Origin: Camillea tinctor
Lineage: Eukaryota > Ascomycota > Sordariomycetes > Xylariales > Xylariaceae
DNA length: 64,000 nt
Assembly (NCBI GenBank): GCA_022578605.1
Contig: MU394083.1
Location: 82,040 to 146,039 of the forward strand
Reading direction: 5' to 3'
Shown here in pieces: positions 22,869-34,700 of this stretch. Each line of letters opens with the position of its first letter. The first letter of the stretch is position 1. The position numbers and the translations under genes were made by a program. The notes under the pieces were generated by a model, which was not told where the DNA came from, ran no database searches, and saw only the letters and a list, made by a program, of their open reading frames with translations.

Positions 22869-24106
22869 TCACCGCTCCGTAACCACATACTCCCCCGCCC
22901 CCCGCGCCCTCTCCATCCGCGCCACCACCGACGGCATCTCGCGCTTCAACCTGCCCAGACCCTGGACCGCGGCTCCGTAACTAGCCTCGACGTCCTCTTG
23001 GCGCTCCAGCTTCTCGAGGACCACGCCCTTTCCTTCTTCTTCTCCGCCCCTTTCCCCATCCCCTCCACTTCCTCCTTCTTGGGTGGTAGTAGTGGTAGCG
23101 GCATTCATCTTCACAAGCGCCTCCTCATCTTCCTTCACACTCCTGCGCGCAGCCTCGGCCCAGGCCGCGGCCGCGGCGGAGGGGACGCTCTTCTTGAGGG
23201 CGGCGATGTCGCGCAGGAGGTCCTCCTCCTCGCGGGTGAGGTCCTCGACGCGGGCGCGCTTGCGGGCGTCGAAGGGCTCGTAGACCTCGTCTGGGACGTT
23301 GGGGTCCGAGGAGATGCCACCCTCGCCCGAGAGGAAGCGCGAGGGCTCGACGGGCAGGCCGTTGATGCTGAGATTGGGGGCGGCGAGGGTGAAGGTTTGG
23401 GTTATGTACTGGGTGGAGGGTTAGTGTGGGGAAGAAAGGGGGGGGAGGGGGGAGAGGCAAGGGGGGATGAGGATAATGGAAGGGAATAGGAATAAGAGTA
23501 GAGTATGGTAAAGGGGGGTTGAAAAAAAAAAGAAAAAAAAAAGAAAAAAAGAAATGACGAAAACATACAACACCGGGGATTCGCTGGTCGTCACCGACCC
23601 AACTACTAATCCGGCGGTATCTGGCTTAACTATGGGGGAGCGGACGGGACCCCGTGCATTACAGATCCTATGGTCGTATGTACCAGAACATGGCAGTAAT
23701 CCGGTTTATAAACCCGGTCGGGGGGACCACCACCACTCAGCAAGTAGTCATTCTCCACTCTCTCGTCTTTCCCTCTCTCTCCCAACCTGCATAACATCCA
23801 CCCCCTAGCCAAATAAAAAGGCGAGTAAAGAAGAAGGGGGAAAAAAACAAGAGCGTAATAGTATTGAGAAAAAAAGGCAATGAAGAAAAAAAAAAAAAAG
23901 GAATAATGAAAAATAAAACATACCTCGTTAACAAGCTCCTCGATACGCGTGCGCAGCTCATCCTCCCCCTGCGCGCCGCCCTCCACCGGAGGGAACGCCT
24001 CGTCGAGGCGCGCGGCTGCGGCGCGCCGCACGTTGGCCAGCAGGTAGGCCAGGTCCTCGGGGGCCTGGAGCTCGATCTTGCGGTGCTGGGTGCCGGGGCC
24101 GTCCAT
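22869..24106 (-). CDS. Kinetochore protein Mis14/Nsl1-like, 2 exons
   Basis: Probable subunit of the Mis12 (MIND) complex that links the inner kinetochore to the Ndc80 complex. Exon 1 is 23924-24106 and exon 2 is 22869-23408, joined in phase 0 to about 240 aa. The N-terminus carries the Mis14 signature: HRKIELQAPEDLAYLLANV near residues 8-26, then RTRIEELVNE joined across the intron to YITQTFTLAAPNLSING. The remainder is acidic and helical with a coiled-coil tendency, typical of the family. The intron of 515 nt is unusually long for this genome and holds A-rich and T-rich tracts; its donor is GTATGT. Family assignment comes from recognised motif order; a distant relationship to human NSL1 is accepted for this family. 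Confidence 0.82.
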
Positions 24107-25097
24107 TGCGATGACTGGATAGGTAGATGCAACTCCCCCAATTCTTTTTTTTGTCGTTGTTTCTCGTTCCCTCTTACTTTTTCCCCCTGCCTCTCCTCCC
24201 TCCTTCGCTCACTTTCAGTGGTATGGTAAGAAGGTAAAAAGGAGGTAATGAAGTTGAGTGCAGAGTGAGTGAGGACTAGGACTAGGACTAGGGAGGTAGG
24301 TGGAGGGATAGATAGAATAGAATAGAATAAAGCCCCGTATGTAAAATAGAGCTTGCTCGGTTTAAATGAGATGGGGATAGCAGTTCCCTGAGTCTTCCCT
24401 GAATGGTGGGCTTTTACTTGCTTCTGTTTCTGAATGAACAAAACACAAGAAGTGACTTAGTGAGTGCAGAGATATTATTGATAGGTGGGCGCTGCAATTG
24501 GTTGCTCGACCCGTGATGGATTACTGGATTGATGGTTGATGTTGTTTACCACGTCTTGGAAAGCTTTAGGTACTGTTGACTTTTTAGTGGAGCATTTATC
24601 TACGGAGTATTGCATATGGTATGCTAGACTAGGGGGAAGCGTGGTTTTGATTGGTGGTCAGCGCTAACGCTTAACAACCCGTTAATCGCATTTTAACCAC
24701 CTGAGGCCGACGTTCGATAAACCTTAGGCGCAAGGGGGTTTATAGAAACAAGGTGCTATAAGTCAATAGAACTTGTGATTTTTCAATAATATAGCATGCA
24801 GTGAATTATAAGTCAATATTTTTAATCAGAAATGTACCTTATGATTCCATTTTGGGGAAATTCGTAGTAGAGATCCAGCTTAAGCAAGCTATATGGATGC
24901 CATGTTCGTTCTTTTATAGCAACTTCGTGTAGTTAATGTAGGGTGATAGCTAATACAGAGTCGTGATAGCATAGCTTTTAAATACCCGTAGAGAGACCCT
25001 AATATCCTAAAACCTGTCATATCCTGATGAATACAGAGCTCCCCCATCCACCCCTTGTACAATTTTACATGGCATATAGCCCTACACCCCTCCTCTC
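24107..25097. other. Intergenic region between Mis14 and methyltransferase genes
   Basis: Contains the Mis14 promoter (pyrimidine-rich on the minus strand near 24120-24230) and the methyltransferase 3' end. The stretch 24730-25020 is AT-rich and has no open frame. Confidence 0.55.
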
Positions 25098-26453
25098 CTA
25101 GCCATCCCGCCTACCCTTCTCAAGCAGATAAATCTCCACCACCTCATCCTCGCCCGCCATATTCGGCAGCGGGATGCTCTTCCACAGCCGGTGTCGCCAG
25201 CCCTCCTTATCCAGCAGTCCGAACAATGCCTTCTCAGACTCGTGCCTCGGCTTCGTAGCCAAGAGCACCGTGGACTTGAACTCCCCCTTTTCCTCCCCCT
25301 CCCGTCCTTCGTCCCGCTTCGCAGCAGCAGCAACAGACACCCCATGCAGCGCGCTCAGCGTGCCCACCAGCGCCGGCAACGAGTCCGCATTATATGTGCA
25401 ATCGCTCAGAACCACCAAATCCCAGGGCGCGCCGGCGCCCACCAGCGGGCCGAAGCGGCCCTGCCGCCCCTCGTCCCAGTCGAGGTTCTCGTAGCGCAGG
25501 CGCGTGGCGCGCAGCGCCTCGGAGCTGTCTTCCGGCGCGCCGCGCGTCAGCGCGATGTTCGTGAGCGCGACGTCGGCGCGGGACAGGTTAGCGCGGGCGC
25601 GGTCCTCGGCTTCGGGGAGGTCGGTGAGGAGGATGGTGGACTGTGTCCTTTCACCATCACCATCACTACTACTACCACCACCACCGCCGCCGCCGCCGCC
25701 ACCATCTGTGTTGCGAAGAGTAGAAGCGGCGGCGGCGGCGGCGGCGCTCTCCATCGCGGCCGCAACGCAAATGCCCAGTACGCCCACCCCGCAACCCAGC
25801 TCCAGCACGCTAGCCCCCTTCCCCCTCAGCAGTTCCCCCGCCTCCATCTCGCCCCTCAGAAACATCCGCGCAGCCACCACCCCGGCGTCCCACACGTGCC
25901 GCGCGATGCTCTCGCCGATGTCCTCCTCGAAGCACAGCTCCTGCGCAGGACCCTGCAGCGTGCGCAGCGAGACGGGCGCGCACGCCGCGCCGCGCATCTC
26001 CACGGTCAGCGGCACGATCTCGCCCTCGCTCCCGCCCTCGCCCTGAGAAGGATCGGGGCATGAGATCGTGACCCTGAACCGCGCGGGCAGGTCCTCGCGC
26101 CGCGCCGGGTGCATCCGCAGGCGCGGGCGCAGCGCCAGGACGCGCAGCCCCGGGGTCCAGCGGAAGGCCTGCCGCTGCAGGAGTTCCGCGTCCACGTCCA
26201 CATCGTCGTCGTCTTCGTCCTCGTCGTCGACGGCGTGCGCTGAGACCGCGAGCTCGACGCCTATGGCCCAGTCCGTGTACAGGAACGAGTCGCCCAGGTC
26301 GGTGGTGATGGTGATGAGGAGGGCGAGGTGGGGGGAGTTGGGATTTGCTTTGCCCTTGCGGTGGGGGTGGGAGGGGTTTTGGCGGCGGCGGTGGTGCTCC
26401 GATGGAATGAGACCCTCGATGCGGGCGGGACGTAATAAGCGGATGTAATACAT
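25098..26453 (-). CDS. Methyltransferase family 16 (METTL21/FAM86-like), SAM-dependent
   Basis: Predicted S-adenosylmethionine-dependent methyltransferase, probably acting on protein lysine; the substrate is unknown. Single exon of 450 aa from the ATG at 26453, where MYYIRLLRPARI begins; an in-frame ATG at 26522 would add 23 residues of basic, Pro-rich sequence and seems less likely. The SAM-binding motif I is VLELGCGVGVLG (about 216-227), followed by LLTDLPEAE, and the family's post-II motif appears as DLVVLSDCTYN (about 344-354). A late beta-strand VLLATKPRHESE follows. Between motif I and the next strand there is a run of alanines and then glycines encoded by trinucleotide repeats, interrupting the Rossmann fold loop. 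An acidic stretch EDEDDDDVDVD lies in the N-terminal half. Confidence 0.85.
   Translation of the reverse strand: MYYIRLLRPARIEGLIPSEHHRRRQNPSHPHRKGKANPNSPHLALLITITTDLGDSFLYTDWAIGVELAVSAHAVDDEDEDDDDVDVDAELLQRQAFRWTPGLRVLALRPRLRMHPARREDLPARFRVTISCPDPSQGEGGSEGEIVPLTVEMRGAACAPVSLRTLQGPAQELCFEEDIGESIARHVWDAGVVAARMFLRGEMEAGELLRGKGASVLELGCGVGVLGICVAAAMESAAAAAAASTLRNTDGGGGGGGGGGSSSDGDGERTQSTILLTDLPEAEDRARANLSRADVALTNIALTRGAPEDSSEALRATRLRYENLDWDEGRQGRFGPLVGAGAPWDLVVLSDCTYNADSLPALVGTLSALHGVSVAAAAKRDEGREGEEKGEFKSTVLLATKPRHESEKALFGLLDKEGWRHRLWKSIPLPNMAGEDEVVEIYLLEKGRRDG
25652..25746. repeat. Coding trinucleotide repeats (Gly and Ala runs)
   Basis: CCA/CCG repeats at about 25652-25703 and GGC repeats at about 25725-25746, inside the methyltransferase gene. 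On the coding strand they give a run of Ala, a short spacer, then a run of Gly in a loop after SAM motif I. Likely length-variable between strains. Confidence 0.85.
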
Positions 26454-29400
26454 AGTTAGTTGCTTAGGGGGGGGGGCGGGTTTGGGTTTGCGTAGCTGGT
26501 CACCGGAACGAATACATCCCATCGGACATTTTTGTCGGGTTAGTGAAGTCGTTGGCTTGGACCCCTCACCTTCGATGCTATCTTAGATTGATGGAAACAC
26601 GTGATAACCTTAGATAAGTTACATTGTAGTGAAAGGCGGGAACTTCCATGTCACGGGGTCTGGACTGGGGGGGTTTATTGGAGCGGAAGAAGTTGGAGAT
26701 TCTTGTAGCTATTTAGTGTTTTGCCTATCTACAGTTCACTAGTAGATGATAACTTGGGGTAGCCAACGCCGTTGCTATTATAACATGGTGTGTACTTCCT
26801 ACCGAGCATCGTTCATTTTTTAGTGACAATAGGACGTTGTCCGAGGTATCAATAGTAGCATGTTAAAGGTTTCAAGGATTACAATAAATCGGAGCTAATT
26901 CGTTAGGTTGGTTTAGGTGGGTAACTAGTGCCATATAGTGTTGCATGTGTGTAACTATACATTGAAGAGTCATCGTCGGTATGGAGTTGGCATTAACACC
27001 CTGTAGTATACAGAGTATGGTGCGTAGTCCCTATCATAGGTAGACGCTTTTCGAAACTCAACCTATCATAAATGCTATCCAGCTTTCCTATACGCAAAAG
27101 ACTTCCGGCTTTTCTTCTTCAGGGCTGCAAATGAGAAACTCCGATTGGTGCGGTGCTTCCATGTATGTACAATCCACGGTAGCCCGTCGTGCACACAATT
27201 ATCTCATCTCAGCTCATCTCAGCTCACACCAGTTCTGACCTGCATCCTGCTAGGACGGCTCCGTCCCGTTCTCACAAGGCAGATTTGTAGATACCCAAGA
27301 CAAACCTAAGGGAGAGACGATGAAAGCAAGGGAGCGAGAAGTATATAAGTTACTGTTGAAGAATAGATAACAAAGGTCCCCTAGTTCTAACATATACTAT
27401 ACGTAACTACCTAACCGTTGCCCCCCCATCTCGTCCCTTACTTATCCCATCAATCCATGCTCCCATTCCTCATTCTCTCCCCATCCTTTTTAAATCCTTC
27501 CCATTCCATTCCCCTCCAATAACGCCTTGACGCCATTGGCAGCAGGAATTTCGTGGGGTTAAGGAATGCGAACATCAGCGTCTAGACTTGTGGAGTACCA
27601 GTAGAGGGAGGGGTGTGTGTGTAAGAGATAATAAGAAAAGAGAGAAGGGTTTAGCTTTACAATCAGGTACCTAAAAAGCGATGCACCTTATAGCCTGAAC
27701 ATTGCGCTACTGTACGATGAAGTAAACCGATATAGTCAAAAATATATACCGTGCTATACTGTATGTAAGTGGCAGGTAACCTAATATCTGACCTACCTGC
27801 CTACTACCTCGTACCTAGGTACGTGCGTAAGTCAATATGTAACGTCTGCGTGTGTATGCGTCAATGTACGTATGTAGGTAAAATGGCCATGTAGGTACCT
27901 AAGATACAGTATAGGCGTGATCTTATCTAGATAGACCAACAGTGGGAATAGGCACAGAGGTGGGGTGTTATGTCTACGGACCTTCGGTACCTAAGGTATG
28001 GGCTAAGGTTACATATCTGCATGTGTAGTGCAGTCCAGTAAGTCCACTTGGCAACTCATTCAATTTGCATGGAAATGTTATCATACCGTGCGAGTTAGTG
28101 CGCCAGCATCTCCAATAGTACTCAAGATCGTGACAATTCAATTCTTATTCGTTTTCGTTTGATTTTTTTTTTCCAATTTTCTTCCCAACACATGATATTA
28201 TTATAATAGCCACTCCCTCCTTAGCTTGTCATACACATCTCATGCACCTTACTGTCCGTTACACTGTTTCTGTCTTGTCTCCTTTTCCTTTTCCTTTTTA
28301 TACCCCTACCACTCACTTTTTAAAGTTCTTCGTTGCCACTCTATTCGGAACGAACTTCTAGTTGTATATATAGTAAAGACGACAAGGGGTTTAAATATTA
28401 AGAAATATGGAGAGGTTTATTGCCAACACACATTGACTCATTTTGATTATTACTATTTCCTTATCCTTCCCTCCATACTCCATACAATCCTGGGAGTAAC
28501 CTTTTCACGCCTTTATCGGAAAAGAGTAGAAAAATAAAAAATAATAATAAAAGGGGGGACATTGGGCATATAGGAAAAAAAGAAACTTATGGGGGATATT
28601 GGGTTTCAATTCGTCTAGAACCCCCCTTTTTTTTTCTTCTACTTCTTTTGTTCTCTCGCTATAATCCTGCGGATTAGGCGACTGGTAGTTCCGTCATAGA
28701 TACATGACTGCAAATTTCCATAATCCACATTCTATCTGGTTATAATGGGTGGCGTGTACACGTGGTGTTGGTCGAGCCTTGGTTGAGGTTCCCATGTGGT
28801 GTGTATCGAGGAATGTCTTACTGGGATAGGCGCCTTTTTAATTGCCACTAGCAAAACACCCCGACTCTTTAGTCTGGGGACGGAAGCTCATCTCTGAGCG
28901 GGTCCCATCTTGTTGGTTGCTTTCCCCCATCCCCGTTGGCTTCGTGTTGGACAATGATTGTCCTAATCGACTAGCGCATCAAGCAATGCGAGTAGAGAGT
29001 AAGGTAAGGCTAAGGTCGGGTCGCCCTTCGACCCAAGATTCATAACAATGTCTTTGACTGGGTTCTGGATTAACCTATGATCTGATGGGACATGGTACAA
29101 TGACCCCCTATGTAACAACTCTGAAACTCATGGCAACAATAGAGGAAGAGGAGGAAGGGAAAATGAAAGAAGCCGATAATGATAAAAGAGAAATGCCTGC
29201 TAAAGTAAAAAAGTCCGATGAGACACCTCCTCTCAATACCTTCCCGGGGTAATACCAACGCCACCAATCCTGACTCGAAAATAAAAAAGTAGGGGAGATA
29301 CAATGTAATAACGATGTTGGGGGGATACCTTCGTGATGCCACGAGAACTCCGAGATTCCTCTGCATGTTTGGGGGGCCCATTTCCCGTCGCAGTGTGTGA

Positions 29401-29747
29401 TGATAATATCGATTCCATGAAGTCGTGCATTGCGTCAAATGTCTTAGAATGCCAGGTCCTCCTATCCACGCCGTGCTGTAGGAAATATCGAGACCACTAT
29501 CCACAGTCCCACAGTCCGAATCCAGACGCCGTAGTATTGCGAAAATAGTAAGGAATTCTTGCGAAGCCTTGAGCAGATCTATGAAGAAAAAGTTAAGGCA
29601 GAGGACGCAGATCACCGCATCTGAGATGATATGCCGCCTGCTACCAAATCCCCAGCCCGGCCGATAGCTTTTTTTGGTTTTTGTTTTTTTGGAGGGGTCG
29701 ACCGGGGTTGGGAGGAGGGGCCGTATAGGCCGTAGAGGGCGGTACGG
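26454..29747. other. Gene-free region of 3.3 kb
   Basis: No coding sequence supported. The 181-codon frame at 29070-29615 (-) is hydrophobic, low in complexity and sits just beyond the 3' end of the next minus-strand gene. A GTACCTAGGTAC palindrome is at 27811-27822 within a stretch rich in ACCTACCT-type motifs. Confidence 0.55.
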
Positions 29748-30314
29748 TTAGGGTAGCATTCTCTTGATCTCCTCGTCGCTCAGCCGGATCTCGTGGACCG
29801 GCTCCCGTCGGTTCTCGAGCGGCGTGTAATCGCAGTCGACGTAGGAGGGTAGGAAGATCTCGGGGTTCCAGGCAAAGCCTTGGCTGGAGGCCAGGTACGA
29901 GATCTATTCAGGATTCATGAGTCAGTAGTGTAGGACGGGCAGCGTAGCCTGCGAGTCGGCGGGGCAAGAGAGAGCTCACCAGACGAGGTGGCCCATCAGG
30001 GTCCCCAATGTTGATAACGGTACATTCGTCTTTGCAGAAGGCCGAGCCTGGATGCTAGAGGTAAGCCGGGCGAAGCCAAAGGGTATAGGGGGGAGGGGGG
30101 TTCCCCGTGTTTGCAAGTAGCACATACTAAGCAAACTAGGCCGACGTTGATGTGTCATGTTGGACTGAGGAGAGGAGCGGCTGGGAGACTTGTTGGGCTC
30201 GGGGGTTTGGGGAGAACTGGAATAGGAGGACGAAGAACTGTTGGCGTCCTTAGGGGACTGTTCATATGTGGCGGCAGAGGACCGGGTAGCCGGGATGGCA
30301 ATGGTCGATGACAT
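29748..30314 (-). CDS. Small protein of unknown function, 3 exons
   Basis: Exons 30128-30314, 29980-30047 and 29748-29903 join in frame (donors GTATGT and GTGAGC, acceptors CAG and TAG) to 136 aa. The first 60 residues are Ser/Pro-rich and disordered. The second half looks like a conserved domain: SAFCKDECTVINIGDPDGPP, then LISYLASSQGFAWNPEIFLP, SYVDCDYTPLENRREPV, and a C-terminal EIRLSDEEIKRMLP. I do not recognise a named family. The clean splice sites, phase continuity and change from low-complexity to well-structured sequence support a real gene. No function is proposed. Confidence 0.8.
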
Positions 30315-31559
30315 GTTCGACGGTGTAATGAGGAGGTTTGGTGAGGATGATGTTAGTGATGACTGTGAGGCACCGACTTAAGATGAGATCCACGGTATAA
30401 TGCAAATAAAAGACAAATCACCACGGGATGCTCGAGGCTGTGAAGGAGAAGCGCCAACAATGACCAAACGACGATATACTGTTAGTGACAGAGGTGAAAC
30501 ACCGCGAGCGAGACCAAATGACTAGATGGTCGACAACTAGAAGAAACAAGACGAGACAAACCAAAGGAGAAGAGGTATAAGAAGGATGATTCCCTCACGG
30601 AGTACAAACGTAGTAAGAAATTATGATTTGTTTTTTTTTTTCTTTTCCTTTCTTTTCTTTTTATTGTTTCTAGTATTATTTTATTTGAAGAGGTTGAAGG
30701 AGAAGAAGAAGGCTCAGGTTAGGTGCATGGTCCAGATGCAGGAGAGGGAGACAGGCGTAAGGTTTTGAGAGGGGGGGAGTTAGTGAAGTAAAGTGAAAGT
30801 AAAGTACTCCGTAAAGTACCTAAACTAGGTAGTAGGCAGGCTGCTAGTGTGCTACTGCATACCCCACTAGAGCCGGTGTTGGGGAGGGGTGGACCGTAAC
30901 CCACACTGTGAAGTGCCCTATCTATGGTAATGGTAGCCTTAGATAGAGGTTAGTAGTAGCGTACACCGGTGTAAAAGTATGGAACATACCTCATGGTGTA
31001 GATCGGGGGGCGGGGAACCCAGTGCGAAGGAGTATATCTAACACGTATTAGTCAGGAGGACTTAGATAGGGTGGACGGGATTTAGGGTTAGTTGACGGCA
31101 TAACCCGTAAATCATTAAAATAGTAGCAGAGGTGTAGTAGTTGTAGTAGTTAGCATGTGAAGATTTCAATGTGAAGATGTATACCATGTAGTATGGTATG
31201 TTATATGTTAGTGTGTAGTGTAGAAGTAGGTAGGCAGCTTATCAAGTCTGCCTTGAATTGTTGACGTTAACTGTCTGACATGTCTACAGTGACTCCACCA
31301 TCTTTACCAACACTTACTAGTCGGGCGATGCCGGAGGTGTCAACCCCAGTAGATTGGACCCCGGTTGCATCTCTACTGCAGCGGCAAGAAAGAGGTTGGC
31401 CAGGCTGGTTGGGTCTAGCGCAGTGATAATTTGTGGGGGGGGGGGGGGGGTAGGTATCGCCTCAAGTTTACGGGCGTGTAAGAGCCAATCATTATCGACC
31501 ATGGTCTACTACCTAATTTAGTAAGTACTACCTGCTAATACTTAGTGCCTCCTGTCTCA
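30315..31559. other. Region left of the AT-rich island
   Basis: Contains the promoter side of the small gene, TTAGGG-like and TAGTAG-rich stretches, and a G16 run at 31435-31450. A 61-codon ATG-initiated frame at 31317-31502 (-), beginning MVDNDWLLHARKLEA, includes a run of prolines from the homopolymer. It may be a relic of a mobile element but cannot be assigned. Confidence 0.4.
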
Positions 31560-31724
31560 ATAGATAGGTCCATATAAGGACCAAGAAGGGTTAGTAAACA
31601 GTAAATTTATAGTAAATACATAGTTTAATAATATTAACTATTAAAGGTTTTTTAATAAGTAATAAACTGTTAATAATTATAAATTATTTAATTTTTTTAA
31701 GCATTTAATAAATTTTTAATAGTT

Positions 31725-31747
31725 AAACCTTTTAACGTTAAAAAAAA
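31725..31747 (+). repeat. Candidate left terminal direct repeat of the AT island
   Basis: The sequence AACCTTTTAACGTTAAAAAA here nearly matches AACCTTTAACGTTAAAAAA at 39158-39179, in the same orientation and differing by one T. They are 7.4 kb apart and both within about 170 bp of the island borders. In such AT-rich DNA chance similarity is possible, but the shared CC and ACGT are notable. Confidence 0.35.
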
Positions 31748-34700
31748 TAAACATTTAAAGATTATTAAGCATTAATTTTTTTAAGCGTTAAAAATGTTAA
31801 GCATTAAAAATTTTTTTAAGCGTTAAAAAAAATTTAAACGTTAAAAATTTCTAATAAAAAGCATTAACGTTTTTTATACCTCCCTTATAATATAGCACTA
31901 TAAGTATTACAAATATAAACTTTTATTAATTAAAATATTTCTTAATTTTTAAATATGCTAAGTGCTTTTAAGCCACCTTTAACTAGCTACATTTACTTAT
32001 TTATACTTAAATACTTAAGCTATAAATATATAACTAATTAATTAATATTATTTTTTTTATTTTTTGTCCATATTGCGTTTACTTATATTTATTATATTAA
32101 ATCCACTCTTACGTTACAAGCTCGTTACATAAAACTAAAATCTTAATTTACGTATAAAACTTAATATTTTAATAACATAATTATTAAATTTACAAAAATA
32201 AACTGCTATTTACCTTTTTTATTTTTTTTAAATAGCACTATATAAAAAACTATTAAGCATAACTTAAAAAAACTAATAATAATTAGTAAATTATATCAAC
32301 ATACTTTAAAGTCAATAAAAAAGTTTTTATTAACTTTAACAATAAAAAACACAACAAAAAAAACTTTAAAATTTCTTTAACTTATTTTTATTTTAAAGTT
32401 ATATAAATTTTTATATTAGCTATTTATTTTAATTAACACACCGTAAATTTAATTAAACACACTTTAAACTGCATTATAAATAAAAATATAGTTTAATTAA
32501 CTATATTAAGTTTTAAATTTAAATATAAAGCCACTTATTTTAACCTTATAAATAATATATTAACTTTACTACTTAATACATCGTAATAATAAAAGTTTAA
32601 AATATTTAATTAACTTAATTAACTTAATTATGTTATAGCGTTAATATTTTTAAATTAAAGCGTCATAAATAAAAATTATATACATAAAAATTTTTTAATA
32701 ACTAAAATGGTAATATAAACCTTTTACGCTATTATTACGCTGCTAAAAGCATAATTTAAAAACAATATAGCTTTAAAAAAAAATACTTTTAAAAAAACTT
32801 ACTTATTTTCTTAAAATACTTTTTTTTACTATTTAACTATTTATTAATTTTTTATAATAATTATTTATCGTTTATAATTTTTATATACTACTATTAACTT
32901 TTAACAAAAATTAACACTTATTTTAAACTTTTTAACAAATAAATTAAAATTTTTATATATTTATTTTTTTAAAAAACTTAAAACCTTAACATTTCAATAT
33001 TTTTTATCGTTAATAAGTTTAAATATTATTAAACTATACTACTTAAAAGCTAATAACTTTATAATATTAATAAATTTAAAAACCTCTTTTTAACTTTTTA
33101 AAACAAAAATAAATAAAAACAAAACTATTTAATATAACATTTTTATTTATTTAATTAAATTAATATTAATATTTTTATAAGCATTAAGCAGCATAAATTT
33201 AATCGTTTATATAAAGTTTTTTTATATAAACAAGTTTTTTTTTAAAAAGCAATAATTAGTTAAATATATTACTTTTTTTTATAGTTTTAATAAAAAAGTT
33301 AATTACGTAAATTTTTAAATAGCTATACTATAATATATAAAAATATAAAGCAATAAAGTTAAAGTAATAACTAATTACTACAATTATCATAAAATTTAAA
33401 AGCATAATATTTTTAAAATAATAAGCTTAAAATAGTAAAAAATAAAAAAAGTTGTTTATTTATGCTTTATTTTAAAAATAATAACTATATTTATAAATAT
33501 TAAGCTATATTTATTTATTACGTTGCCATAATAAAAACTAATATAAACATTTAGTTTTAATATTTAAAGTTTATATTTTATTAATTTAGCTATCGTTATT
33601 TTAATAGATTATATTGCCGTTTAAAAATTTTTTATTTTTTTAATAAATTAAATTATAATAGTATAATTAACAGTAAAAAAACTTATAACTATCTTTACAA
33701 TATTATTAACAACTATAAAAAAAAGCTTTTATTTTGCTATATTTTAACAAAATACTATAACTTAAACTATAACAACATAAAACTTTTAAAATAAACAACA
33801 ACTCAATATAACTTATTTAATAAAAACTTTTACGTTTTAAGCATTTATTAAAATGTTATTTATAATTAATAAAAAATTAATATAAACATTATTAATTAAT
33901 ACTTTAATAAAAATATTAATAAAACCAATACCTTTTATATTTAAACTAAAAAAAAAATACATATTAAGCTAAAAAACTTTAATTACTATTTTTAAAAAAG
34001 CTACTTTAACAAAATATAATTTAAATTTTAACTAAGTTTAAAATAATAAAAAAGCTATTATAAACTAACAACTATACTTAATAAAAAAATACTATAAAAC
34101 ATAAACAAATAACTATATTAAATCTTAACTAAGCTGTATAAAAAAAATACATAGCATTTTTACATATTTAGTTGCTTTTATAAATATTAACACTTAATTA
34201 ATAATTAAAAAATACAATATTTTAATTAAGCTACTAAACTTTAAATAAACAGTATTTAAAAGTTAAATCTTAATAATATTTAAAGCTAAAAAAACTATCA
34301 TTAAAGCCAAATTTTTAATTGTAAGTTTAAACATAGCAGCAATATTTTTTTTAAGCTTTTAAGTTAACAATATATACAAATATTATCGCTATCGAAAAAT
34401 CTTATAATAATAACGTAAATATTTACTATTAATAAAATTATATTTTAAGTTTTTTCGATTAATAAATATTATATTATACATTTAATAGCTTTATTTAACA
34501 ATAAAACAGCAAAACTTAAAGTTTTTTTATTATTAAAAAAAATTACTAATTAAAACTATAACAAACTTAAATATAAAAGCTAAAGTTTTATAAAAGTTAA
34601 CTATAAAACCTTTTTTAAACTTTTAAAGTTTGTACCTTATTTACTTTTAAACCTTTTCGTTATTTAAAATATGCAGTTTAAATATTAAAAGCATTACGTT

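Noticed and set aside
25191..26063. 290-codon + strand frame opposite the methyltransferase
   Set aside because: Antisense shadow of GC-rich coding sequence; the minus strand carries clear SAM-binding motifs.
29070..29615. 181-codon hydrophobic minus-strand frame
   Set aside because: Composition is biased by T-rich/A-rich tracts, there are no family motifs, and it lies in the likely 3' flank of the small gene.
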